Notes: generated by a model from the sequence alone, not told the origin. A stretch of DNA of 64,000 nucleotides from an uncultured Prevotellamassilia sp. (GCA_934255485.1 CAKQOG010000004.1:31983-95982), one strand, 5' to 3'. Counted from the stretch's first letter, positions 44,701 through 53,182 are shown. Made by a program: numbers and translations.

Positions 44701-46145
44701 TGCAAATGGGCACACGCTTCCTAATGATGGTGCGCAATGTGAGCATCAACTATACAAACCGCTACAACTTGAATGTTCCTGGATTTCTGCCTGAAGTTGG
44801 CGACTACTTTGGACAAAAGAAGAGTGGCAGTATGCTTGCACCTGGACTGAACTTTGCATTTGGTGCTACTGATGAGGGATATATCCGCAAAGCTGCTGAA
44901 AGAGGATGGTTATTAATGGCAGATAGTGTGACAACCCCCGCAACCTCAAACCTTACAGAATCGTTCCAACTGCGTGCAACTCTTGAACCATTTAGAGACG
45001 TTAAAATCGACCTCAACGCCTCACGAAACACAACACGCAACCGTAGCATTCAATATATGTTTGATGGTATGCCAACTACTCAAACAGGTTCGTTTACTAT
45101 GACTACTATATCTATTAGTAGCGCTTTTGAGAAAATTGGTTCACCCGATAAGGGATATAAAAGCAAGACTTTTACTAAATTTGTAAACTCACTCGAAAGC
45201 TACCGCCAAAGAGTTGAAAACATCTTTACAAATGCTCCCTACCCTGCCAACTCTTCGCTGGCTGGCGCAACATTCGACCCTGCTAACGGAACTGTAAGTG
45301 CTTACTCACCCGAGGTGATGATACCTGCATTCTTAAATACATACACCATGGGGCATTCTGGTCTTGATATTTTTCCGTCTTTACTGAAATTGCTACCTAA
45401 TTGGAGCATAACCTATGGCGGATTATCAAAACTTCCGAAAATGAAAAAGGTGTTTAAGAGTTTCAACATCAACCACGCCTACAAGAGTGTATATTCTGTT
45501 GGCTCTTACAACACGTTCAATAGCTACATGGAATACATGAATGGATTCGGTTTCGTAAACGATGTAGCCACAGGCAATCCTATTCCTGGTTGCATGTACG
45601 ACATTTCGACTGTTAGTATCAACGAGAGTTTCTCACCATTAGTTGGCGTTAATATGACTTTCCAAAACAACTTAACAGCCAAAGTTGAAATGAGAAAGAC
45701 ACGTGTGCTCACATTAAGCATGACTTCGCAACAATTATCTGAAACTCGCTCTAACGATTTTGTTGTAGGGCTTGGATACAAGATTGCTGACCTCAACTTA
45801 TTTGCTCCTAAAAAGACTGTTCGCAGCAAAACAAAGGGCAGCGGTTCAAACAAACAAACTACAACAAACAATCGTGGCTTTGCCAATGATTTAAACCTTC
45901 GACTCGACTTTACGCTTCGTAATCAGAGTGCACTCAATCGTGATATTCTGACACAACTTAGTCAAGCTACTAGCGGAAACAAGGCAGTACAGATATCATT
46001 CTCTGCCGACTATGCTCTGAGCAAATTGCTCACACTTACTGCATACTACGACAGACAAATGAACAAGCCATTGCTCACATCAAGTTCTTATCCTACTACA
46101 ACACAAGACTTTGGCGTAAGCATCAAATTTGTTCTTAACAGATAA
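38748..46145 (+). CDS. sprA: Type IX secretion outer-membrane translocon protein SprA (Sov)
   Basis: A 2465-residue protein, the size expected of SprA, the 36-strand outer-membrane channel of type IX secretion. TTG start, with signal peptide (MKHTFYILLFVLASIGIGVGQA). Characteristic segments: LDTPFSMTWQEYQKL, FDLGPMNKIFGPGGVRIKTQG, DEKINLSLNGKVGDKVNMDF, a long strand-rich body, and the C-terminal region GLGYKIADLNLF ... KLLTLTAYYDRQMNKPL ending in an aromatic-flanked strand. It works with PorV (encoded at 50647) and PlugA-type partners. Reverse-strand open frames inside it are shadows. Confidence 0.95.
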   Translation: MKHTFYILLFVLASIGIGVGQAAFMQSDRQTAHSSRPEAKETSVTQKNVVTASDSLPKVKKTTLVTLADTTHGMVDLRDPDNLKTEGEFDEKTGTYLFGTKLGKDFLDTPFSMTWQEYQKLMMQRSIANYYRAKNAEEFKNKGKDKFDFTDMHFDLGPMNKIFGPGGVRIKTQGSAELKIGANTRFTDNPSLSERNRKVFGFDFDEKINLSLNGKVGDKVNMDFNYNSEATFDFDTQNLKLHYEGKEDEIIKLIEAGNVSMPTNSSLVKGATSLFGVRTDMQFGKLKLSTVVAQKKSTSSSVSSKGGSQLSSFEFSADAYDENRHYFLSHFFRDHYDENMRQLPNITSGITINRIEVWVTNKTGATTDTRNIVGFTDLAEHDHIANNRWNGTGSINPSNTSNNLYSILNATLDGARNISSATSTLDGAGLVGGIDYEKLESARKLSSSEYNLNSSLGYISLKQTLQTDQVLAVAYEYTYKGQTYQVGEFASDHKDNKEVLYVKTLKNTACTPAVGNWNLEMKNVYALGASSVQKDKFRLDIKLLSDTSGVYLSYLPDPSIKDKKILTLVGLDRLDNNNKIGPNGTFDFVEGYTINASSGRVFFPVIEPFGSSLRKAIGNDAVADKYVFQELYDSTRTVAKQIAERNKFLITGQYKATRNDEIVLGAMNIPRGSVIVTAGGQTLMEGSDYTVDYNSGVVRILNKSILDAGTNINVSLESNSDYGMQRKTMFGMNFEYNFSKDFKMGGTFMHLGEKPLTTKVAMGSEPLNNTLWGLNLSWKKQSQRLTDWINKLPLIHCTAPSSINFTGEFAQLFAGKSRGAQGNASYIDDFENTKSDIDISNPKEWTISSVPSVFPESKYTNDVRYGYNRALLAWYYIDPLFTRRSSSLTPSHIKNDLAQLSDPNVREIYKSELFPNKSVNMQESNTLNVLNLAYYPNERGPYNLDPSLDVNGHLLYPEKRWGGMMRKLETSDFETSNIEYIEFWMQDPFIKAREAGKTFNGDLYFNLGEISEDILKDGKKFYESGLPIDDDPTQYTETVWGRVPNQNTVTYAFNTSSGSRAKQDVGYNGLTSEQEKTYPAYAAFLSAIQSKVSPTVYDSILSSPSADKYHYFRGSDYDREQRSILDRYKYINNPNGNAVDAENSPEKYSTAYKTQPDVEDINQDFTLNEYEKYYQYHVKIAEDALQVGQNYIVDKRTSKQKTRDGNTREYTWYLFRIPVEQYEKREGGISDFSSIRFMRMYMTGFAEPVVLRFATLNLVHGEWRSYEQALYQGKAPEASGTLEVSAVNFEENNEKEPVNYIMPPGISRVQDPGQTQILQNNEQALSLVVKQLASGDARAVYKNTNLDLRRYKHLQMFTHANSLIGQNAVEDGQTSIFIRLGSDYKSNFYEYEIPLKITPAAHYADNTANARIVWPQDNMLDIDLSILTKAKNNRNKQKALGLASFAKLYSEYDASRPANKVSVMGNPSLGDVRTIMIGVRNNSRTTQYVEVWANELRLQQFTNKGGWAAQSQLNLQLSDLASVNLSGHIETEGFGGLEETVSQRRNENLYEYSVTTNVDAGKILPEKVKLNAPIYYSYSKQKTSPRYNPLDTDMELDEALNALNTKAEKDSLKNIADKVVINKNFSISGARFNIVTKSHSMPYDPANFTFGYAYSSRNTTGETTAWEKDQNWKYSFNYSWSPNFKAFEPFKKNKSKSKWFKILKEQSISYLPQNIGFNSDISRSYYELQERDMENLNNNTLPLSWSSDFLWNRSFQLRWDLTRSIHANFSSGTNAEIEQPYTAVNKDLYPDRYKAWKDSVWQSIKHMGRPLTYQQNFDLSWKLPLNKLPLFDWLTSDVAYNATYNWARGSELENGSTLGNTISNSRNITGNVRLNLETLYNHVPFLKKVNRKYAQTPKDKSKEAEKKNFQKEIQLKTDTTLTIQHNQRAKNIRVTAIRPNGSRYPIRFKVIDNNKILVLSKDTARLKITVTPKKRKEDQGWYKAMQMGTRFLMMVRNVSINYTNRYNLNVPGFLPEVGDYFGQKKSGSMLAPGLNFAFGATDEGYIRKAAERGWLLMADSVTTPATSNLTESFQLRATLEPFRDVKIDLNASRNTTRNRSIQYMFDGMPTTQTGSFTMTTISISSAFEKIGSPDKGYKSKTFTKFVNSLESYRQRVENIFTNAPYPANSSLAGATFDPANGTVSAYSPEVMIPAFLNTYTMGHSGLDIFPSLLKLLPNWSITYGGLSKLPKMKKVFKSFNINHAYKSVYSVGSYNTFNSYMEYMNGFGFVNDVATGNPIPGCMYDISTVSINESFSPLVGVNMTFQNNLTAKVEMRKTRVLTLSMTSQQLSETRSNDFVVGLGYKIADLNLFAPKKTVRSKTKGSGSNKQTTTNNRGFANDLNLRLDFTLRNQSALNRDILTQLSQATSGNKAVQISFSADYALSKLLTLTAYYDRQMNKPLLTSSSYPTTTQDFGVSIKFVLNR

Positions 46146-46203
46146 AAACACGCTCTTAAACGAACCACGCTAAAGAGCCATAATAAAAGCTTTTTTTAAA
46201 GTT

Positions 46204-46803
46204 ATGAAGATTTTTAGATTCTTTTCAAACAATATAAAAGACCAATCTACGTTTTATAATAATATGAGCATTGTGACTATACCAGATACTGCTTTGCTCA
46301 TACAAAAACGGCCTTTCTTCATCCCCGACTTTACGAACCATTGCATGGTTCAACTATGTGCTTGTGTTAGAATTAACCGATTGGGACGTAGTATACATGA
46401 ACACTTTGCTGAACGCTATTACGATGCAAACAAAATTGCAATCGGCACTCATTTTGTTGCAAGAGATTTGCTCAACAAGTTAGTAGAACAACATTTTCCA
46501 TGGGATAAAGCTGTAGGGTTTGATAATGCAGTTGTTGTTGCTGAAAGCCCTTGCAACATGACAGAAGGCGAAAACGAAACATGCATGACAATTGGAGATA
46601 GGACCTACAAGACCACCATTTCTAAAAATGAATTGCTACCCATCATCAATCATCAAATTGCACATATCAGTTTGTTTTACACACTTAAGCAAGGCGATAT
46701 CTTAATATTTCCTCTTAAGTTGCAAGAACAACAAGTGTATATTGACGAACATGTTGCATTATCTATAAACAATGAAACAATTCTTCAGTTTAATATAAAA
46801 TAA
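46204..46803 (+). CDS. FAH-fold protein lacking metal ligands (probable pseudoenzyme)
   Basis: A 199-residue protein with the fumarylacetoacetate-hydrolase fold. The stretch RPFFIPDF ... VRINRLGRSI ... AERYYD ... FVARDLLNKL ... PWDKAVGFDNAVVV lines up well with a common Bacteroidota FAH-family protein. That relative, from memory, has E-x-E before VRI and an Asp before FxARD as metal ligands. Here the positions hold Gln50, Cys52 and His83, so canonical metal binding is lost. It lies between sprA and porU, 58 nt and 83 nt from them. Either it has become structural or regulatory, or it is decaying though still open. Confidence 0.7.
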   Translation: MKIFRFFSNNIKDQSTFYNNMSIVTIPDTALLIQKRPFFIPDFTNHCMVQLCACVRINRLGRSIHEHFAERYYDANKIAIGTHFVARDLLNKLVEQHFPWDKAVGFDNAVVVAESPCNMTEGENETCMTIGDRTYKTTISKNELLPIINHQIAHISLFYTLKQGDILIFPLKLQEQQVYIDEHVALSINNETILQFNIK

Positions 46804-46886
46804 TCTGCAGATAGTGACTATTCATAGAAGAAACTTCTGAGCTAAGTATTCTTTAATTGTACTACATTGCTTTCCGTATACCATAC

Positions 46887-49800
46887 ATGAGAAAAAAAAC
46901 ATTCATATTGGCAACCATTTTGGCTACATCCTTGCACGCACAGAACTATACGCAAGTGTGCCAATATAATATGGGCAATTTACTACCTACAGATTCGGTT
47001 AGTTTTGCCATTGAATATCCAGAATATTCAAAACTTAATAAGACCGAAATACATAGGCTACAAAAAGAAGGTTTTATACCACAAGACCACATACAAATAA
47101 CAGCCACACGCTCTATTAGCCGTGGCGAAACAATCTACGATATTTCTTTCGTTCCCATTGTAAAAAAAGGTTCTCAATGGTATGAAGTAAAAAACTACAT
47201 CGTACGCCCCGTTATTAAAGAAACCTGCCACACAGCTTCTGTCAAGAAGATTGTGCTTGCTACAGAAACCATAGCCAAACAACAACGATATGCCGAAACA
47301 TCCGTACTATCAAAAGGTAAATGGGTTAAAATACGTGTTAGCAAAGAAGGCATTTATCAACTCACCGATGCTCAACTAAAGAAGGCTGGATTTAACGATC
47401 CAAGCAAGGTTAAACTCTATGGCTATGGCGGTAAACTGCTACCAGAAGTATTCAGTTTTACGGGGAAGGATGCGCTTATCGACGATTTAAACGAGGTTCC
47501 ACTCTATCGTCGTTCTGGCTCTGTTCTCTTTTATGCCGAAGGCCTCAATACATGGACAAGTAGCACTAAATTTGCAACTAACACCTACTCAAAATATAGC
47601 TACTACTTCTTGACAGAAGCCGAAAGCGAAGAGGATAAGCCTGCAACATTTACCACATTGAACAAATTGGCAAGTACACCAACAAGTTCAATCAGTGAAG
47701 TGTCTGCTCACGCCCTTATCCATAACGAAGAAACAACATGGTATGGTGGTGGACGCAGATTTTTTGATAGTAAAGACCTGCAAAGCGGAGTTACCTACAA
47801 GATGCAACTTCCTGGCAATACATCGTCTGAATGCAGTGTTGCTTACGACATTTCAGCCGTTCCTGTAGGCTCAACCACCTACTTCAATGTCACTTGCACA
47901 AACGACAATAAATCTGCTAAGCACTATTTTGACAAACTTGGCGAAGGAACAACTGCACGCGGATATTCGGGGACTTTCACTGCCTCATTAGGTACTGAAG
48001 CTAAATTCAATGTAGCTACCTCGCAAACAGGTAGATTACATTATCTGTACACAACATACAACCAGAAACTTTCTACTATTAACACCACTGCCTCATTTAC
48101 AACCAACGTAAATGGTACTGCTATTCTTGATGTAAATGATGCAACAGAGAATACACGTGTTTGGCGGTTAGGCAATGCCGAAGAATGTGTAGCTGAGCTT
48201 TATGGCACATTCGAGAATGGTGTTTACAAAGCACAAACAGATGATGCAAGTAACAGATTTATGCTTGTAGACATAGCTCAGAACTACAGTTCACCAGAAA
48301 TAGTAGGCTCTATTGAAAATCAGAATTTACATGCAGATAAAGACATTGACTACGTTATTATCATTCCTGCATCGGGTAAATATGCAGAACAAGCCCATAA
48401 ACTTGCTGCCTACCATAAGCAAAAAAATGGGCTGCGTGTAAAGGTTGTACGTGCCGATCAGATTTTCAATGAATTTTCATCAGGAACACCAGATGCAACT
48501 GCTTACCGTCGCTACATAAAAATGCTTTACGACAGAGCTTCAAGCACCGACGACATGCCACGCTATCTATTATTATTTGGTCCGTGTACATACGACAATC
48601 GCATGATTACCAGCGAATGGAAAAGGCAAAACCCCAATGACTACCTCTTGGCATACGAAAAAAGCAGAACTGATAATATAGTAGGTTCTTATGGCATCGG
48701 AACGCTCAATGACTATGTTACAGACGATTACTACGGCTACCTCGACGACAATGAAGGCAATAACATTCTTACAGAAAAATTAGATCTTGCTATTGGTCGC
48801 TTTCCATGTACAGACGAGAATGAAGCCAACACTTTAACAAACAATACACTTGCATATCTTAACAACGAGTATGTTGGTGCATGGAAAAACCGCATGTGGG
48901 CCATTGGCGATGTTGGAGACAACAACTTGCACATGAATGATGCTGAAGGAGTAAGCACACAGGTTAAAACATCTGCTAACGAAGGCTTTATGTTGCGAAA
49001 AATTTATCCCGATGCTTACGAGGCTACTCACGAAGCAAAGGGTATCACCTACCCTGAGGCTACAAGCAAAATAATACGTGCTATGCAAACTGGTGCACTC
49101 ATATTCAACTATAATGGTCACGGCAGTCCCGACAGATTATCACGCACTTTCTTGATCAATAAGGATGATATAAGCAACAACGTAAGTTCTGCCCTTCCGC
49201 TTTGGATTTTTGCATCATGCGAAATCACTCCGTACGACCAAAGCATGACTGATATTGGTCGCAACGCATTGTTTAATAGCAAAGGCGGATCTATCGGTGT
49301 AATATGTGCTTCACGTTCTGTCTACGCGAACTACAATTGTAATCTTAATAAAGGTGTAGTAAAATATGCTTTTACCAAAGATAGCAAACAACAACGCAAT
49401 TCTATTGCCGAAGCTTTGCGATTGACTAAGATAGAGCTTAACATGTCTTCTAAAGACGGAAACACTATTGGGTCTGACAAAACAGAAAACAAACTCAAAT
49501 ACGTTTATTTTGGCGATCCTGCTGTTAGTTTGTCATATGCCGATCAAGGCGTATACATAGATAGCATCAACGGCAAAAAAATAGACAATAACATGGAGAA
49601 ACTCGCTGTTGGCGAGAAGACAACATTCTCCGGACACATCAATGGCAATACAGCTCAAGGTAGCGCCGACAACTCATTCAACGGCATACTTTATGCCACC
49701 ATATATGCTCCTATAAAAAGCATTACTTGTAAGGGACACGACAATACATCTGCTAAAGATCTAACCTATTCAGACTATACGCAAACCTTATTCGAAGGTT

Positions 49801-50627
49801 GTGTGGAAGTTATAAACGGCAGATTTACCTTGCAAACTATCATTCCACAAGGCATTAGTTTCTCAAACGCAGCTTCTCTGCTTTCACTCTATGCAGTAAA
49901 CAACGAGAATACGCAAGAATATAATGGAAAGTTTAATGGTTTCTGCATCAATCATAGTGCGTCTGAGGAAATAACCGACACCATTGGACCTAACATCTAC
50001 ATGTATATTGGCACACCTGACTTTCCTAATGGCGGAACGGCAAGCAAAGGAGCCACACTCTACGCATCGATAGCCGACTCTACAGGCATTTCAATGATGA
50101 GTGGCAACCTTGGCCATGACATGGAACTTTGGTTCGACAATAAAATCAATGAAAGTATTGTAGTTAATGACTACTTTAGCTTTAACTACGGCTCTTACAA
50201 CCAAGGTTTACTTGAATATCCTCTGTCAAATCTAAGTGAGGGACAGCACACTGCCACCCTACGCATTTGGGATGTATATGACAATTGCACTACGTCGAAA
50301 CTTACATTTACATTGACATCTGGCATTGCCTCAAACTTTGATGTAACAATATCTACGCCTACATCTGCAGGCAGTACACGTCTTATCACCTCTTTCGTTG
50401 GATATGCAAACGATGAAAGCGAGACAGAAGTAACTACCGAAGTGTACAATGTTCAAGGCATGCGCGTTTGGCATCAGAGCGCATGGGTAGATAAAGGCGC
50501 TCAATACGCATCATTCAATTGGGACATGACTGATTATGCTGGCAACAAACTCCCTTCAGGTGTTTATCTCTATCGTAGCATCGTTGGCAAGAAACATACC
50601 CCAACCAAAAAGATGATTATTAGGTAA
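46887..50627 (+). CDS. porU: Type IX secretion C-terminal signal peptidase PorU
   Basis: From the ATG at 46887 it has 1246 residues with signal peptide (MRKKTFILATILATSLHA). The gingipain-like C25 peptidase domain has the catalytic His745 in YNGHGSPDR and Cys778 in FASCEITP. The C-terminal 80 residues form a type IX sorting domain (VYNVQGMRVW ... GNKLPSGVYLYR ... KKMIIR), which PorU itself keeps. It cleaves sorting domains and attaches cargo to A-LPS at the surface, held by PorV. porV follows in 20 nt. Confidence 0.94.
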   Translation: MRKKTFILATILATSLHAQNYTQVCQYNMGNLLPTDSVSFAIEYPEYSKLNKTEIHRLQKEGFIPQDHIQITATRSISRGETIYDISFVPIVKKGSQWYEVKNYIVRPVIKETCHTASVKKIVLATETIAKQQRYAETSVLSKGKWVKIRVSKEGIYQLTDAQLKKAGFNDPSKVKLYGYGGKLLPEVFSFTGKDALIDDLNEVPLYRRSGSVLFYAEGLNTWTSSTKFATNTYSKYSYYFLTEAESEEDKPATFTTLNKLASTPTSSISEVSAHALIHNEETTWYGGGRRFFDSKDLQSGVTYKMQLPGNTSSECSVAYDISAVPVGSTTYFNVTCTNDNKSAKHYFDKLGEGTTARGYSGTFTASLGTEAKFNVATSQTGRLHYLYTTYNQKLSTINTTASFTTNVNGTAILDVNDATENTRVWRLGNAEECVAELYGTFENGVYKAQTDDASNRFMLVDIAQNYSSPEIVGSIENQNLHADKDIDYVIIIPASGKYAEQAHKLAAYHKQKNGLRVKVVRADQIFNEFSSGTPDATAYRRYIKMLYDRASSTDDMPRYLLLFGPCTYDNRMITSEWKRQNPNDYLLAYEKSRTDNIVGSYGIGTLNDYVTDDYYGYLDDNEGNNILTEKLDLAIGRFPCTDENEANTLTNNTLAYLNNEYVGAWKNRMWAIGDVGDNNLHMNDAEGVSTQVKTSANEGFMLRKIYPDAYEATHEAKGITYPEATSKIIRAMQTGALIFNYNGHGSPDRLSRTFLINKDDISNNVSSALPLWIFASCEITPYDQSMTDIGRNALFNSKGGSIGVICASRSVYANYNCNLNKGVVKYAFTKDSKQQRNSIAEALRLTKIELNMSSKDGNTIGSDKTENKLKYVYFGDPAVSLSYADQGVYIDSINGKKIDNNMEKLAVGEKTTFSGHINGNTAQGSADNSFNGILYATIYAPIKSITCKGHDNTSAKDLTYSDYTQTLFEGCVEVINGRFTLQTIIPQGISFSNAASLLSLYAVNNENTQEYNGKFNGFCINHSASEEITDTIGPNIYMYIGTPDFPNGGTASKGATLYASIADSTGISMMSGNLGHDMELWFDNKINESIVVNDYFSFNYGSYNQGLLEYPLSNLSEGQHTATLRIWDVYDNCTTSKLTFTLTSGIASNFDVTISTPTSAGSTRLITSFVGYANDESETEVTTEVYNVQGMRVWHQSAWVDKGAQYASFNWDMTDYAGNKLPSGVYLYRSIVGKKHTPTKKMIIR

Positions 50628-50646
50628 CACAAAATCACTAAACAAA

Positions 50647-51885
50647 ATGACAAACCTCTCTCATATTATAACTAATAAAAAGAGACATAACTCTTTCTCA
50701 CTTAATTACACGCATTGCAAGGTCGTAACATGCCTATGCATGTTTACCATTGCATCGCTAAGCAACAAAGTCATGGCCGACGACAAAGTGCGTGATCAGT
50801 TCAACCCCGTACGAACTGCCGTAAACTCACAAAGCATTGCACCAGATGCTCGCGCTGGTGGTATGGGCGATGTTGGTGTAGCAACAGACCCCGATATACA
50901 CTCGCAATATTGGAATCCGGCCAAATATCCATTCACCATCTCACGCGCAGGATTTGCCATCAACTACACCCCATGGCTCCGCAAGCTCACCACGGGCATT
51001 GCCCTTCTTAATGCTACGGGTTACGTGCGCTTGGGCGACTATCAAGCATTGAGTGCATCTGTAAGATACTTCACATTGGGCGAAGTACAAGGAGGCGAAA
51101 ACGGCAACATCATTACCGTTAAACCATACGAGATGAGTGTTGATGCTGCATATTCGCGTATGTTGAGCGAAAAATTCTCTGCTGCAGTAGCACTGCGTTA
51201 TATGTACTCTGATATCACAGGACACTACGATGACAATAGCACAGCAGGTTCTGCTTTTGCAGCTGACATTGCTCTCTACTATAATACCTACGTAATGATG
51301 GGACAGCGAGAATGCCAATTGGCGTGGGGATTAAACATCAACAATATTGGTAGCAAAATCTCTTATGGCGATGACCGTTCTTATTTCATCCCAACCAATC
51401 TTCGTTTGGGATTAAGCTATATGATGCCTATCAATGAATATAACAAAATAACCTTCTCTGCTGATGCCAACAAACTTCTTGTTCCCTCTATGCCACTCCA
51501 AAAAGCAGACGAGACTAACGAAGACTATCAAGAACGACTCGACAAAGAGTATTACAACAAATCGTCTATCTCAGGCATATTCTCTTCGTTTGGCGATTCT
51601 GAAAGAGGATTCAAAGGCGAACTCGAAGAAATTCAGTGGAGCATTGGTACAGAATATACCTACAACGACAAGTTCACACTCCGTGCTGGTTATCACCACG
51701 AAAGTGCCATGCAAGGCAATCGAAAATATGCAACCGTTGGTGCTGGATTTCGTATGAACGTATTGGCTATTGATGCAGGATATGTTATTGCCACCTCAGC
51801 ATCCAACCCACTTGATCAAACCCTTCGTGTATCTCTGTCATTCGATATGGATGGTATACGCGATTTATTTGGAAAACGCAGATGA
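50647..51885 (+). CDS. porV: Type IX secretion outer-membrane shuttle PorV (LptO)
   Basis: A 412-residue FadL-type beta-barrel. An unusually long basic N-region precedes the signal hydrophobic stretch (VVTCLCMFTIASLSN), then the mature start near ADDKVRDQFNPV and the PorV family segment SIAPDARAGGMGDVGVATDPD ... QYWNPAKYPF. PorV collects secreted cargo from the SprA channel and anchors PorU. It overlaps ispF by 4 nt (ATGA), so translation is coupled; the porU-porV-ispF order is also found in P. gingivalis. Confidence 0.94.
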   Translation: MTNLSHIITNKKRHNSFSLNYTHCKVVTCLCMFTIASLSNKVMADDKVRDQFNPVRTAVNSQSIAPDARAGGMGDVGVATDPDIHSQYWNPAKYPFTISRAGFAINYTPWLRKLTTGIALLNATGYVRLGDYQALSASVRYFTLGEVQGGENGNIITVKPYEMSVDAAYSRMLSEKFSAAVALRYMYSDITGHYDDNSTAGSAFAADIALYYNTYVMMGQRECQLAWGLNINNIGSKISYGDDRSYFIPTNLRLGLSYMMPINEYNKITFSADANKLLVPSMPLQKADETNEDYQERLDKEYYNKSSISGIFSSFGDSERGFKGELEEIQWSIGTEYTYNDKFTLRAGYHHESAMQGNRKYATVGAGFRMNVLAIDAGYVIATSASNPLDQTLRVSLSFDMDGIRDLFGKRR

Positions 51886-52361
51886 ATATAAGAGTAGGAA
51901 TGGGCTACGATGTTCACAAACTCGTTGCCAATCGTCCCCTTTGGTTGGGCGGTATAAAAATAGAACACACCTTAGGTTTGTTAGGACATAGTGATGCCGA
52001 TGTGCTAATACATGCCATATGCGATGCCCTTTTAGGAGCAGCCAATATGCGCGACATAGGTTATCATTTTCCCGATACATCTGCCGACTTCGCTGGTATA
52101 GATAGCAAAATACTACTCGAAAAGACCATAAAACTATTAGCCGTGAAAGGTTGGAAAGTTGGCAACATTGATGCCACCATCTGTGCCGAAAAACCAAAAA
52201 TCAATCCACACATTTCAGCCATGCAGCAATGCCTTGCCCCTATTATGAACGTATCAGTAGATGACGTCAGCATCAAAGCCACCACAACTGAACGCTTAGG
52301 CTTTACGGGTAGAGAAGAAGGTATCTCAGCTTATGCAGTAGCGCTGATTGAAAAAATATGA
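51882..52361 (+). CDS. ispF: 2-C-methyl-D-erythritol 2,4-cyclodiphosphate synthase
   Basis: A 159-residue IspF of the MEP isoprenoid pathway, converting CDP-ME-2-phosphate to the cyclic diphosphate. Zinc ligands are in GMGYDVHKL (DxH) and GHSDADVLIHAICDALLGA, with the C-terminal ATTTERLGFTGREEGISAYA. Start ATG overlaps the porV stop. A hairpin follows 8 nt after the stop. Confidence 0.95.
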   Translation: MNIRVGMGYDVHKLVANRPLWLGGIKIEHTLGLLGHSDADVLIHAICDALLGAANMRDIGYHFPDTSADFAGIDSKILLEKTIKLLAVKGWKVGNIDATICAEKPKINPHISAMQQCLAPIMNVSVDDVSIKATTTERLGFTGREEGISAYAVALIEKI

Positions 52362-52368
52362 ATATTAT

Positions 52369-52430
52369 AATAAGTAGGTGAGCAAAATTATATTAGATTA
52401 TAATCTATTAATTTTGAACACCTACTTATA
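52369..52430 (+). terminator. Hairpin 3' of ispF
   Basis: Outer stem taagtaggtg / cacctactta, with an inner AT-rich inverted repeat (aaaatta ... taatttt), starting 8 nt after the ispF stop. It ends the sprA-ispF run. There is no T-run. It is a member of the recurring hairpin family. Confidence 0.55.
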
Positions 52431-52448
52431 TATTTAAGACTACAATGT

Positions 52449-52910
52449 ATGAAGAATATGGATAGCTTTTGGGAACTTGCAGAACAAACGTTTCTATTTG
52501 ACAACAAGAAAACAATATGGGGAGGGTATGCCATCAGTTCAATATGCATGGCCAATGCCTTATGGCAGATGGCCTTAATCCTATGGGGGCATCGTGAGCT
52601 TTCAATGAAAGCCATTGAATGTATTTTGCTTTCCTCTGCCATTGGAATTATAGGGTTCGTATTCTGTTATTTCAGAAAATCTGCTTCTATAAGAGTTAAA
52701 TTCTATACGGCTTGTTTGGTCTTAACTGCTTTCTGTGCTTATTTATGCATACTCCATCCTGATGCCACAACACGACGATATCCTAATTCTGAATTCAATC
52801 ATGCTATACTTTTAGCAGGCATTATTTTTTTTGGAGGAGGAGGGTTGTGGATATTGTATAACGACTGCAAATGGTATTTTAAAAAACATAAGAAAAACAA
52901 CAAACACTGA
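52449..52910 (+). CDS. Four-helix membrane protein of unknown function
   Basis: Not recognised. 153 residues with four predicted membrane segments (about 25-45, 56-74, 83-103, 117-138) and a basic tail (FKKHKKNNKH). No known motif. It sits alone after the ispF hairpin and before the initiator tRNA terminator; transcription may come from read-through. Confidence 0.55.
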   Translation: MKNMDSFWELAEQTFLFDNKKTIWGGYAISSICMANALWQMALILWGHRELSMKAIECILLSSAIGIIGFVFCYFRKSASIRVKFYTACLVLTAFCAYLCILHPDATTRRYPNSEFNHAILLAGIIFFGGGGLWILYNDCKWYFKKHKKNNKH

Positions 52911-52982
52911 ACAAATACTGAAATTTCTATCTGACACAAATTAGCTCTAAACACATTTATTGTCTTGTTTTCTTAAACTAAA

Positions 52983-53030
52983 AAAAAATCGGTACAACTT
53001 ATTGACATGTCAATTGTTGTACCGATTTTT
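52983..53030 (-). terminator. Terminator of tRNA-fMet, probably bidirectional
   Basis: Long inverted repeat aaaaaatcggtacaa / ttgtaccgattttt enclosing a second palindrome (ttgacatgtcaa). It begins 3 nt after the tRNA and has A or T runs on both outer edges, so it can also stop the plus-strand gene at 52449. Confidence 0.85.
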
Positions 53031-53032
53031 AG

Positions 53033-53105
53033 TTGCGGAGGCTCGACTCGAACGAACGACCTCCAGGTTATGAGCCTGGCGAGCTACCAACTGCTCCACT
53101 CCGCG
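53033..53105 (-). tRNA. Initiator tRNA-Met (CAT)
   Basis: A 73-nt cloverleaf on the minus strand. The acceptor stem CGCGGAG / CTCCGCA has the C1-A72 mismatch that marks initiator tRNAs. Anticodon stem CCAGG/CCTGG with loop CTCATAA gives CAT. T arm GTTCG-TTCGAGT-CGAGC has a G-U pair. CCA is not encoded. Confidence 0.93.
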
Positions 53106-53154
53106 ATATTAATATTTCAACAAGCATGATTGCTTATTTTCTTATTTTCGAATG

Positions 53155-53182
53155 CAAAGTTAGTATTTATTTTTTTTACAAA
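53155..53182 (-). promoter_or_regulatory. Promoter of tRNA-fMet
   Basis: On the minus strand TAACTTTG (53162-53155) and TTTG (53182-53179 or 53186-53183) are about 16-20 nt apart. The rest of the gap up to 53473 is AT-rich, with no other signal that I can support. Confidence 0.7.
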
